A stretch of DNA of 64,000 nt from Lutjanus erythropterus. Lineage: Eukaryota > Chordata > Actinopteri > Lutjaniformes > Lutjanidae. The notes below the pieces were generated by a model. The model was not told where the DNA came from. It did no database searches and worked only from the letters and a program-made list of their open reading frames with translations. The stretch lies in assembly GCA_020091685.1 (NCBI GenBank), contig CM034608.1, positions 4,874,751 through 4,938,750 of the forward strand, in the 5' to 3' direction. Made by a program: the position numbers and the translations under genes. How positions within the stretch are numbered: the first letter of the stretch is position 1; every line of letters starts with the position of its first letter. Shown one piece after another: positions 1-11,298 of the stretch.

Positions 1-1305
1 AACCAAAAAAATGGTGCAATGGCTGATCACAGCTGAAATTATCATTGACGGACTTCTTCATCAGGACAATGCGAGTTTGTTTGGCTGCACTGTAAACAGA
101 CTTGTCGGCCGCTCCTCTGTAATATTTAGTGTAGCGTATCTGTGCAAAGAGTTTTTAATGTAGTGTAAAACTGCACTTGCATCTGCAAATCAAACACAAC
201 AGAAATCTTGAGGATTATAACGTTAAGATAACTATGTACAAAGTCAATGCAGGATTTGAATGGATTTGGATTTGATAAGCAGATTTGATACTGCATTCCT
301 ATTTGATAAAATGCTACTAAAGCCAAATCCTGCTGTTGACTCATTCACAAGATATTAGATAAGACAATCAGTTTAAGACTCCAAACGTAGGCTACATGCA
401 GACATTTGCAGATTAAATATGTTGTCAACTCAAACTAAGTAGCTGAACAAGGGAAAAAAAGGATTTAGTCTGCAGCCTGCAAATGGCTTCACTCTGGTAT
501 CGACCTGCACAGCTGCAGTAAGATTTTCAGATACATTTAGAATTCAGTAATAACCTCAAAAACTTTTTAAAGATCCAGTGAGTAAGATTAAGGGGAACTA
601 TTGGCAGAGTATGGCAGAAATGGATTATAATATTATATATGTTTTAATTAATTTATAATCAAGATAAGAAAATTGAAAATAAGAATCATTGTGCTTTCAC
701 TACCATAGAATGAGGCCCAGAACAGACCGACCAAACACTGGCTCTAAAGATGTTTTTTTGCATTCTGTGTGAGGTTTGCGGCCACTGTACATTCTACATT
801 CTTGGAAGGGGAGAGTGAGTCGAGGCGTTTGCAATCTGCAAGCTCACTGCTAGATGCCACCCAATCTGTCACACCGGTCTTTAGAGATGTGTTTTTTTCA
901 GCTGCACAGAACTCAAAGCAAAATGAAAAGAAAAAGCTGAACACCAAGAGTGTTGTTTGTTTCCAGAGGAAGAGGTTAAGACAACGCCCTTGCGCCTTTT
1001 CTATTCTAATTTAAGCCGCAGTTGCAGCTGATAAAATCTGCCATCTGTGCAACATTAGTCATTTCAACCTGTGAAAGCAAGACTCTGACTTGTAAACAGC
1101 CCTCTGACTGAATGTTCTGCATATTGCTCATTGTTAGAAATAAAGAGCGGTGAGGTTAGAAAAAGATCAAACCCAGTTATTTCATCAACTTGGACCTGAA
1201 TCCAGCAGAACACCAGCAATCAGAGCCCAACCCTGCCAAAGACTTCTGCTTCCTTTCAAAATGACTGACTGAAAACGACTTGACAGTTCAGTCTGCGTGT
1301 TTCAC
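1..1305 (-). other. nars1 intron 9 (part), no exon found
   Basis: I looked for the next nars1 exons (catalytic motif 2 and beyond) and found none. The stretch is AT-rich intron carrying one miniature element at 570-882, annotated separately. Confidence 0.6.
570..882. mobile_element. Miniature inverted-repeat element, family with 'ccagtgtgtaagattta' ends
   Basis: It begins aaagatccagtgagtaagat and ends with the diverged inverted form (tctgtcacaccggtcttt). Inside are the phrases ctattggcagagtatggcag and ccaaacactggctctaaaga, which I recognise as a very common percomorph repeat. A second, shorter copy lies at 59396-59510 with the same opening phrase. It is non-coding, and the superfamily was not determined. 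Confidence 0.65.
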
Positions 1306-4300
1306 CTCGTAGTATCCGCGGCTGAAGAAGTGGTCCCTGAAGCACTGCGTGACGGTGGATCGGACCCTGAGGATCTTGGAGACGTTCTCTCCTCTGATCA
1401 GCATGTGTCGGTTGTTCAGCTGAACGTCCACGTCCGACTCTTCGTTCAGCAGGTTGTCGGCGCCGCCCGCCGGAGCCAGGCCGATCAGCTCCCAGAAGTC
1501 ACAGTGCAGCTCGTGGCCTCCCGGCGCCTGAAAGAGGAAGACAAGAACGCACTGAAGACCTTCTTCATGTTCTTACACTGCATCCACTCCGAAGTATTAC
1601 TGCATGAATGAATATTAGAGACGCAACGATTAACCCATTATTAAGCAATTATTGAATTAAGTGCCAACTTTTTGATTATTCGATTAATCAGTTTGAGTGA
1701 TATTTTTAAGAAAAAGGTGAAGATTTCAGCTTCTTAAATGTGAATATATTTTTGGTTTCTTTATGCCTCTCTCACTGTAAACTGAATATATTTGGGATGT
1801 GAGTAAAACACATTTGAGAACATCATCATGGGTTTTGGGAAACACTGACATTTTCCACCATTTTCTGACATTTTAAAACAAACAACTAATTGATTAATGG
1901 TGACAATAATCGACTGATTAATTGACTATGAAAATAACCCTTAGTTGCAGCTCTAATGAATATGAATGTCATTATTTTACCATGTGACAGTGGTGAAAGG
2001 TCTTTAGTTTAGTTTAGTGGTTTCTTTTCTTCAGTTGTGTTTCAATTTAGTTATTTTCATTATCCCTGAATCTATCTTTTCAATTAAATACTCAATTATC
2101 TTTTTTTTGTTTTTGACTTTCTTTGACACAAAATAGTGAAAAATGCCCATCAAAATTTCCAGGAGCACGGTAACATCTTCATTCGTCTTCCGTCCAACCA
2201 TCAGTCCAAATACCAAAGCTACTCAATTCACAATGATATACAACAGAGAAAAGCAGCAATAAAACTGGTAACCATAATCATGCTAGGGATTGGACAAACC
2301 TCATTTTCCAACTAATTTTCTCCTGTACAATGCTGGTCTCTAATCAGCTTTTTGCATGTGAGTGTGTGCAGGACAAAGACTTCACTAAGGGAAAGCGTCT
2401 CTATAACAACAGAACATTGGGACGAAAAGAGAAATCAGAGAAATGCATTCTTGGATTCAGTACTTACATTAAAGCTTCTGGAAATTTGGCTTGAAAGAGC
2501 AAAAATATAAATATGATATCAAAGTTGTCTTATTAAGCATCAACAAGAATCTGAGTGAAAATAAGTGCTCAAAAACAGCTCATTTTGCTGTTTAGACCAG
2601 TTCTCAAGACTGTGTGGGTGTGGCAGATCTCGTTTGATTGACATCTCCCTCAGGAGCACCGGCACAGAAACTAAGCAATGTCCTGCAGTGGACAGGGTCA
2701 GCAGCAAAACCAAATAAGAGTAAAGGTAAAATTTTTGTCAAAGGAGTCTGAACCAATGTAACGGCTTGACTTCCCCGTTACTGAGTTGGCTCAGGCTCAA
2801 AGAAGAGGTGGATTAAACAGGAGCAGAGAGGTTTTGTTGCAGCCCTTTTGGGTTGAAAATGGATGCAAATGTTTTTATGATTGGTTTGCTGAATTAATCA
2901 CGCAATATTTGGAATAAATGTCTAAGCATAAGTGCAACAAATCCAAAGCCAGTATGAAAAAAGTGTGCAAAAACGTAATTGAAAATGTTTGAATTTGAAT
3001 TAAATCCAGTTTCTAGTACTTTTCAACACTATTATGTACATTACTTAGAATTTATAGTATAGTATTGTGGACTTGGGTGTCCAGGTGCTTTAATTAATGA
3101 CAGTCTACGTCTAAAACTGAAGCCGACACTAAGCAGATTCCAGAACCTTTCCAAAGCTGAACATGTAAATATTAATAAAATTCAGTTACATTCATGCCGT
3201 CGGGAAAACCTTTGAGCTGTATCACAACTTGTACCACTAAAATAAACTGTTCCCAAATAGGCTGAGGTAAGTACTCACTAAAATCAGATTTGCATGTATA
3301 TGTGGATCTTACAGTGACCAGGTTACTACAGTACATTTAAATGTCTTGTCTGATTTCCTGCGTGACGTGATCTCCCTGTGTAACCTGGTCTGGCTTCGTG
3401 TGCGTGTGCAGGCACTGCAGGTTTTGAAGTGTTGTGCAGCAGGTGCATTTACCTGTTTCCCCTCAGGAACTGGAGTGACTGTGCCGTACAGAGCTACAGT
3501 ACTCTCTGTGGACAAAACCAAGCCGTTGTAGCACTGGCACTGCACATAAGAGCGAGAAAACAAGTCAGTGTTGGTTAGCTTCAGAACAAATAATACAGTA
3601 TGGCTGTTAACATGTAGCTTTAGATCATAATCAACATCTTAGCTTGAAAAAATTAAGTGAAGTTTGTAAGATTATATAAGTGTGACCAGGGCTGGCAGTG
3701 ACTTCCTGTGTATTTATACATATATCCCAGTTTATTCATTTTTGGTTGAATTTTATCCTCTGTTTCACATTTCTCATTTAAAAGTTACTTAAACTAAGTA
3801 GCTTTGTTAAGGGTTGATTTTAGTAAATTTTAAAAACTGGCATGTTTTTGCTCCTCCACACGTACAAGCCAGAAGATGGAAAAATATGTCTTAGCTTGAA
3901 TTGTTATAAAGCATGAAAGAAGTTAACAAGTTGTACCAGTTTATCAGACAGGACACACTGGAGGAAACCAGTTCCATCCCTCAGCACAATGAACATCAGG
4001 TTCTTCCCTGTGGGAAACAAAAAATACTCAATGATGGAAAATGCGTGTCAGACCTTGTGTCAATTAAGTTCAAGGTAAGAGTCATTTGGAATTGCTGAAT
4101 ATAAAAGTGTTGCCTTTTCTCCTCTGAAGCCAGAGACAGAACTAATATCACAAACAAAAATCTTCAATGTCAGCAGGTTGTCTCATTTTCCAGATATTTA
4201 TGAACAACTACAGGTAAAACACATGGACTTATTTTCAGTTTCATGCGTGGGGCTGCTCACCTTGTCTCCTGAGGCGATGAACCCATCCAAACACTCTGAC

Positions 4301-7300
4301 CCTCTGACCTCTCTTGGCCTCCAGATGACCAATTTTAGCCTGCAAAACACAGTCAACACTTATCTTTAGGTCATTAACACAGTAAGCGGCTTGTGTTTAG
4401 AAAATGTTTAACATTAGTAAGATGAACACACCCTCGCTGTGAGCAAAACTCAGAGGGCCAGCTTGTCACTAAAATGAGAATAACTGGTCCACCCCAAAGG
4501 TCAGTCCAGCTTAAGTGAACCTGGGCCTAAGCAAACTTTGGTGCAAACACCTTTCACTTTAATCAGCAGGAGGAAAGCAAGATGCACGGACTTAGCTTGG
4601 ATCTTGAGCAGTTAATGCATTTATTCACCAATAAATAGCCTTAACTGTACACAAACTGCTGTATAACGTTAGTGCTAATTTCACACTGAACTTCACACAC
4701 ATGCTCACTCGACAGCACACCTGTGAACGTTATGCACGCAACCACGCCGAGCTATTCCTTAAAGGAGTTTGCTACTTGCATGACATATTTTAGATTAAAA
4801 AAGCTTTTAAAATACATTTTCAAAAATTCCCAGATACACTGTCAGAATCCCAGCCAGAGGCAGGTTAGCTTAGCACAAAGACTGGAGACACTACTTCCAG
4901 CCAAGAAATAGTATGGCATAAAAAATGCCAGTAAAAAGGCAAATTGCTGTGTTTACACATTTTTGTACAGATTAAATTAGATGTATCATGTTAAATAGTG
5001 AGCTTTAGGGGTGCTAGTACAACTTTTTCACAGCAGTCATTTTGTTATGACATAATAGGTTAAACACAGATATTACCAATGAGACTAATTAAGGTCCTGT
5101 TCCATTCAGGTCAAACAGAGTCAGGGTGCTTTTATTGTGCATGTAATTGTGCTCTGCTACACTAAATGGAACAGGACCTTAATGAGTATTAGCCAGGCTT
5201 GCTGTTTCTGTCGAAACTACTCAGTCCATGATTATTTCTAACACATTTAGGCACAGATTTTTCATAATGTGCTAAATGATAACATAATATAGTGTAGCCA
5301 TGATCTTATACAATGATAATGTCTACATGTGTTATGAACACATTTATGAACTGTGAGCTACCACACATTCATTAGCTGTTCATACACCAGTTATAAATGA
5401 CAAATATGTTAATAAAATGTTGAACAGTGTAATATAAACCATTTAAATATAAATCAAAGTGTTTATATATTGATTATGAATGCCAAGGTTAAAATTCAGT
5501 GTTACCAGAACAAATACTGCATTAAAGGTTTTAGGAGTTATTTGCACCAACATCCAATGAGTGCATTAGGACTAATTTAACAGTAGAAATAATATGAAAT
5601 ATGAAAGACTGACTGTTTCAGGCTCAGGCAGGCTGGGGTCGTTTTCAATGATGATCTTCTTGGCTTCTTCCAGGTTCTTCTCTCTCCTCTCGTTGTCCTC
5701 TGCCTGCCCAACAAAGATTTAGCAAAAATTTAAAGGCACTGCATCTGCTACTAGGTCATGAATGAATGGTATGAATTAATGCTAAACTGCGCAGAGAGAA
5801 AAAACAGAAAAAAAAAAACTTGAAACCATCCGTTTTAAGCTACTCTTGCTGGAGCTGCTGTGAAGAGAAAGGTGGAACACACACCTCCTTCTTGTCTTTG
5901 GCATCGTTCTTCATCTGCTCACGGTTGAAGGCCTTCTTTGCGTTCTTCATCTGCGTCTTAGAGATCACTGCCCACCGCTGGGAAAGGGAAAGATGAAGAG
6001 ATGAAGTCAAATCTGATGGATTTATATTAACCGACAGAAACATATAAAGTCTGTCAATTTACAAATGAGAAAAAGAGGATTTTAATCCAACCTCTCCCTC
6101 CTTCTGTGATTCTACGTAGATGGTCGGGAACGGCTCCTTCCCAGCAAACAAAAGAGCCTGTGGATTCGTTCATAAACACAATGAGACCCTGACAGGTGTA
6201 TCAGTGCGACTGGATCAATCAGTGGAGCAAATATCAATAACACCCTTGCTACTATTTCTAATGCTAAAAATGAATCCTGTAGCATGAAACATTTTAAACA
6301 ACATAATTATAATTTAAGTAAAACAACATGTCTGTTACCCTGAGAGGAGTTTTGAAGGGTTTTTGCTCCGTGCCGTCCCCATCCTGGTCGCTGCCACATT
6401 TGTCCGACACATACAGCTCACCTGAGAGACAGAGGCAAAGTGAGACACAGCACTCCCTCCCAGTCACATAAAAAAGACCAGTGGGGAAACTGGATTTTAA
6501 TCAGTAACTTATTTTTGGGTAATATTTGCTAAAAATTAGAGTTTTGTTTTCAGGAATGATCACTGATTTGCATGTTAGTTTTGCTCCTTGTGACTACTGT
6601 TTTTTTTAATACCTTTGTTATTGGTTTGTTTCTCTTGTGAAGCTACATTCTATTTTATGAAAGGTGTTCTCTTTTTTGTTATACCATTACATGATACAGT
6701 CAAAGTCAAAAAACAAACAGAAGAATTACAGTAATGTAAATTTTTAGTTCATATTGCCCACTCTATTATGATTCTTACAAGCATTTTAGTGACCCAGCAA
6801 TGGTTTTCTATTTTTAAGGAACTGATGCTCCTCACACTTTAACGTTTTGCTTTGGACACAGACATTACAGACAGGTATCTCTGGATGGATCCTGACTATT
6901 GTCCCTGCATAAGGAGTCATAAAAGAAACTGAAAGCACACATAATTTTTCTACTGAATCGCATATTTCTGAAATATGTTACAGGTCACGACTCTGCTGAC
7001 TATTTTAAAGCGTCTGCTGATTGAAATACAGTACCATTACAAAGCCAGGTCTGTTTCATGTACTGGGTTATCTGACTGACGCAGCCCCCGAACTGCTGCA
7101 ATGCAAACTGACAGCTGTCATGGCTAACATGTATGTATCCCAGAGTTCCCTCTGCCTGGCCACCAGTTTTTATCAATGACTGTCATTCATTCGACAGCCA
7201 CACAGATGATCAGTGACTGTGTAAACCGGCTCTGTATGAATGGATTTCAAACCACACACCAACAGAAGGCGACAGTAGCTAGCTTGCTAACTGACGGCTA

Positions 7301-7442
7301 ACATCACAGCAACTGATGCAATCCGCTTGACACACATGTCTCTGGTAGCTAGCTCACCAGCTAGCTAGCTGGCTATGGCTAAGCTAATTTCTTCCTTACC
7401 CACTGAGACTTGTTCCACACCTTTAGTTATTTCCGTCGCCAT
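1306..7442 (-). CDS. nars1: Asparaginyl-tRNA synthetase, cytosolic (5' half of gene)
   Basis: Charges tRNA-Asn with asparagine in the cytosol. Nine coding exons on the minus strand join in phase with AG/GT borders: 7400-7442, 6339-6421, 6092-6157, 5885-5977, 5614-5703, 4261-4339, 3937-4007, 3453-3539, 1306-1527. They give 278 residues. The start is the ATG at 7440-7442 (MATEITKGVEQVSV...). Domains in order: ELYVSDKCGSDQDGDGT plus a Lys-rich helical stretch (about 15-125, the vertebrate-specific N-terminal extension), an OB-fold anticodon-binding domain (about 126-235, with VFGWVHRLRRQGKNLMF and CQCYNG), then the start of the class II catalytic core (FWELIGLAPAGGADNL ... DVDVQLNNRHMLIRGEN). 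Human NARS1 is about 548 aa, so roughly half, including class II motifs 2 and 3, lies left of base 1. No frame damage is seen. Identity is certain from residue-by-residue similarity to the remembered human protein. Confidence 0.97.
1616..1955. mobile_element. hAT-type miniature element with intact 8-bp target duplication
   Basis: A 340-bp element in nars1 intron 8. Its ends are TAGAGACGCAAC and GTTGCAGCTCTA, near-perfect inverted repeats. It is flanked by the identical 8-mer ATGAATAT at 1608-1615 and 1956-1963, the hallmark target-site duplication of hAT transposition. The interior has gattaatc motifs at both sides and no coding potential. Related copies: about 37366-37685 and a partial one at 29290-29393. 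Confidence 0.8.
2640..2715. repeat. Fragment of dispersed repeat shared with 51340-51970
   Basis: The phrases actaagcaatgtcctgc and gtggacagggtcagcagc recur almost unchanged at about 51417-51456. This is a short remnant inside nars1 intron 8. Class unknown. Confidence 0.55.
5089..5182. repeat. 94-bp hairpin / tiny palindromic element in nars1 intron 5
   Basis: The arms ttaaggtcctgttccatt (5089-5106) and aatggaacaggaccttaa (5165-5182) are perfect 18-nt inverted repeats. They extend to about 22 nt with one mismatch and enclose a loop of about 50 nt. It could be a minimal MITE or a transcribed hairpin. It is not a recognised microRNA. Confidence 0.75.
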
Positions 7443-7700
7443 GTCGGCCCAGATGCCACGACAGTCCTATGAGGTGAGGAAACTAAACGATTTTTATTCA
7501 GAAAATGGGAATTAAACCCCAGAAGCGACAGCCGGTGGTGTGCTGCGGAGACGCAACTTTACATCAGCTCAACCGCAGCTCGGTATATTAGAGGAGGAGC
7601 AGGAAGTGGCCAGACGGGTTTTTCCTTTCGGTGCAGTTCACTAGCACTGATTGGCCAGCGTGGTAACGTCACTTACATTACAGCAAATCCGATTGGTGAT
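7443..7700 (-). promoter_or_regulatory. nars1: nars1 5' leader and promoter with two CCAAT boxes
   Basis: Directly upstream of the nars1 ATG on the minus strand. Two CCAAT boxes (ATTGG on the plus strand at 7650-7654 and 7692-7696) lie 42 bp apart, and a CRE half-site (TGACGT on the minus strand, 7666-7671) lies between them. No TATA box is evident. This is the usual layout of an NF-Y-driven housekeeping promoter. The transcription start is not visible, probably 7500-7620. Confidence 0.6.
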
Positions 7701-7726
7701 TTTTCTTGTCAGTTAGGTGGTTTATC

Positions 7727-7771
7727 AAAAAAAAAAAAAAAAAAAAAAAAAAAATTCGGACCAAGCAACAC

Positions 7772-7861
<90 letters not shown>

Positions 7862-8013
7862 ATCATTATTATTATCATCATTATCATTTATTATTATTGT
7901 TGTTGTTGTTGTTGTTGTTGTTATCATTGTTATTATTATTAAAAGAAAGCAGTAGTATTGGTCATTCTTTTAGGATACTACTGCATTATTTATTTTGAGA
8001 TTTATCTCAAATA

Positions 8014-8048
<35 letters not shown>

Positions 8049-8061
8049 AATAATAATAATC
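7727..8061. repeat. Compound microsatellite next to the nars1 promoter
   Basis: In order: poly(A) at about 7727-7754, (ATT)n at about 7773-7819, (GTT)n at about 7820-7860, mixed ATT/ATC, a second (GTT)n at about 7897-7923, then after an 80-bp gap (GAT)n at about 8016-8049 followed by (AAT)n. Reading frames here are low-complexity homopolymers and not genes. Confidence 0.95.
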
Positions 8062-8550
8062 TTGAATGTTGACTGTTGAATATGTATATGAAGAGATAAC
8101 AATACAAAAAAGATTGATTAAAAACAGGTTTTGATATTTATTTACTGTTTGATTTATTAAAATCTAATATATATAAGATATATAATGACAGAAAATCTAT
8201 TTAACAGGTAATTTTTTTTTAAAGAATAACACACATTTAAAACAAGAAATATCAAAAAAAAAAAAAGTAATGTACATTTCTATTTCTTTTATTATTATCC
8301 CTCATGCAATTTTACAGGTTACCTATTTTTATTGTTTTACTTTTGGAGAAATTGTGATTTTTCCTCTCAGAATTTTTTGCAGCTGTTTAATTGGTATACA
8401 AATATACAAAAAACATTTTATAAAATAAAAAAAAGCTGACAAACTCCTTAGTCATCATGAGCAGTAATAACCACCACGGCTGAAAAGAGAAAGAGCGCTA
8501 CATACAGGACCTCTAAATAAGCTGTCAAGTGTGAAGTGTCTCTGTTGGTT

Positions 8551-9957
8551 TCACTGTTTTGTGTTTAAAGCGTTACAGATTTCACCATGTGAGTAAGAAG
8601 AATAAATGCCGAGTCCAGGACAGAGTGGATGGCAAAATTTGGTCTGGACTCTGTGGAGGAGAGTCACGTTTTCTGAGACACTGTAGAAGGACAGAATACC
8701 TGCACTGTGATCCAGGTACACTCCTATTATGGGGGAGTGAGGGCCTGATATGGAGGTCCTGATGTTGTTATACCTGAATTCATAACCATCGCAGAAACAT
8801 TGCAATGCCCATGACTTGTCATTGTTTCCAAATACACTTTCTCTTCCTTCTCTGCTAATATCCTTGTATGCCACTGCTACAAAAACATCAGATCCACTCC
8901 ACTTCACCTCCCAGTAGCAATGTCCAGTCAGACTTTCTCTACACAAAACCTGAGACCAACTCACAAACTTGTCTGGGTGATGGCAAACCTCTAAACTGTG
9001 ACATTTTGTTTCCCATAAGTATAGTGTGTTACCATCACCTTCCAGACATTCATGAGCTGTTGTTCGATCCAGTGTGATTTGACAATAATATTGCAAAAAC
9101 TCACTTCTCGTGTTGGGCTCTGCTTGTGGCACTAAAACATCTATTTCAGTCACTTTTTTGGACCATTCCTCAGTAAGAATGGCCTGTAGTGGATCTCTGA
9201 CCTCTGACACAGTTGCAGTCAGATCCTCAGTGTACAACAGTGAACTGGTGCCAGGTAAGTCTGTAGCTTTATTAGGATGTGAAAGTGAGGTGTAATTGCG
9301 CAGAAACTGGGTGTGATCTTCTGTGTGTGAGAGTTGATCCAAATCTGCATCCCTCTTCCTCAGTTCAGCAATCTCCTGCTCCACCTTCTCCTGAAGCTCT
9401 TTGACATGAGTCACTTCAGATTTTTGACGAGATCTGATCTGTTCCTTCATGTCTGTGTAGATCTTCTCACAGTCTCTCACTGCTTTATCAGCAGAGTGAT
9501 TGATCACCTCCACCTCCTGCTGAAGCACCTTCACATCTTTCTCTCTGTCCTGGATTCTCTGCTGGATATTTTGCCGACTCACCTCGAGCTCCCTCTGCTT
9601 GTCTGCCATTTCTGCTGCAGCTGAAACTGTGTCATGTCCTTTATGTTCATCCATGGAGCAGAGATAACAGATACACTGCTGATCAGTGCGACAGAAAATC
9701 TTCATCACCTCATCATGATTGGAGCAGATGTTCTCCTGAAGCTTCTTGGAGGGGTCGACCAGTTTGTGTTTTTCAAAGGCAGGGGATTCATAGTGAGGCT
9801 GGAGGTGTTGCTCACAGTAAGAAACCAGACACTGCAGACACGACTTGACAGCTTTCAGCTTTCTGCCAGTGCAGAAATCACAGGATACATCTTCTGGTCC
9901 AGCATAGCAGTGATCAGCTGGAGCAGCTTGGAGTCCTGTCTTCTGTCTTCTTCTTGC
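8551..9957 (-). pseudogene. TRIM-family gene, RING-less truncated tandem copy
   Basis: Single-exon partner of the whole TRIM at 11299-12984. The minus strand is open for 468 codons from just after a TAA at 9958-9960 to the TGA at 8551-8553. There is no RING and no ATG before 9705, which already lies inside B-box 2 (MKIFCRTDQQ). Homology starts abruptly near KTGLQAAPADH and runs through B-box 1 (CDFC...CLQC...CEQH), B-box 2, coiled coil and PRY-SPRY, ending EICNALNTKQ. The coiled coil is about 11 residues shorter than in the neighbour, a clean in-frame loss. No internal stops or frameshifts are seen, so it is either a young 5'-truncated pseudogene or a gene whose first exon I cannot see. If translated it could act as a RING-less partner of the neighbour; that is inference. 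Confidence 0.75.
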
Positions 9958-11298
9958 TTAGTTTTCCCTATCGAACCCACATGTACATGTTGTAAAAGGC
10001 TGCTGTGTGGAAGCTGCACAACCCTTTATAACCTCATTGTCAGCACACGTGCTCATCACTCACTACTTTTATATAAGGTCAGTGTGTCCTGACAATGTCA
10101 ATTAGTTTGTTTGTTTAGTTTGTTTCAGTTAGTTTGTGGTGCCCCTTTTTTCAGCAAATGAGTCCAAATCCTTATATAATAAAGGTGTATGACAGGTGTG
10201 ACAATCCCACAGAGGCCAGAGATTCTTAGCTTTGATATAGTTTCTAAAAAGAAATTACAAGAAAAACTTTATTCATTCTCTGAAAATAAAGCTGCTTTAT
10301 TGATCAGTTTGTTCACACATGTCAGTAAACCCTGCCAAAAGACTCTCTATTCAGTCTTTGATTCTTACACATTAATTTCATCATCCAGTCTGTAAAGCCA
10401 TTATGTCAGTACTGTAGAGGAAAACAGTCAAGGCTACTTGTTGATGATTGAAGGAATGATTTGCTATATTTTTTTGAGCACATTTGCAAAGTGACAGGAA
10501 CAAAATAAACATGATCAACTCTGACAAAAAGAAGGATATCATTAAGGCCCATGCAGTGAAACAGAAACAGCAGAAAAGATTTCAGCAACAATAAGAACAT
10601 ACAAGAAGAACTATATAGACCACACTACAGGTTTCAGATTGCATGATAAAAATGAAATTGTCACACCAATTTTTCTTGCAGAGAACTCCTGTTATTTCAC
10701 CACAAATACCCCATAACTCAACAAAATACATTTTGAAATGATGCTCTGTATTAATACTGGTCATCTATATAAATACATGAGTTCTAGTGTCATGTATTTA
10801 CAATAGACACTTCATCAACAGCAATAAAAATCTCAAAAAGCTCAATGGAATGTTCAATATTTTCACTTAAATGCCATGAAAGCACATTACGAGCACGCCC
10901 TGGCTCCGAAACAGCTCATCACAGTCCTTGATAATGGAATGTGCTACAAGTGACAGGCATAAATAAAGTGGTTAACTTCAAAATGAAGCGGTTAAATTCT
11001 ATGTAATGCTGTTAAATTCCAAATAAATCATTTACATTCAGCCTTTTCCCTCCTGGTCTATGTTAAAAATAGGTAAATTCAAATTATCAATAATTACTGA
11101 TATCAGCTTTGTGATCAATTTTTCAGCTGTAGTAGCTGTAGTTTCACTTAAATGCATTAAATGCATCATTGATCATTATGTAAAATAGGTAATTAAAAAT
11201 ATCAATGGTAATCAATATTGACTAAAATTAAACATATTTATTGTGATAAATATTTCAACAATATTGGTTTCACCTATTGCCTGTTTAATCATTTCTGT
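9958..11298. other. Spacer between the two TRIM copies
   Basis: About 1.3 kb, AT-rich. It contains a possible poly(A) signal for the right TRIM gene (AATAAA on the minus strand, 11237-11242, some 57 bp past its stop). No other gene, RNA or recognisable transposon was seen. Confidence 0.5.

Noticed and set aside
1297-1611. A 104-codon plus-strand frame over 1297-1611
   Set aside because: It is the antisense of the nars1 exon at 1306-1527.
7678-7998. Overlapping frames on both strands encoding runs of Thr, Ile, Asn, Cys or Tyr
   Set aside because: They are translations of trinucleotide microsatellites.
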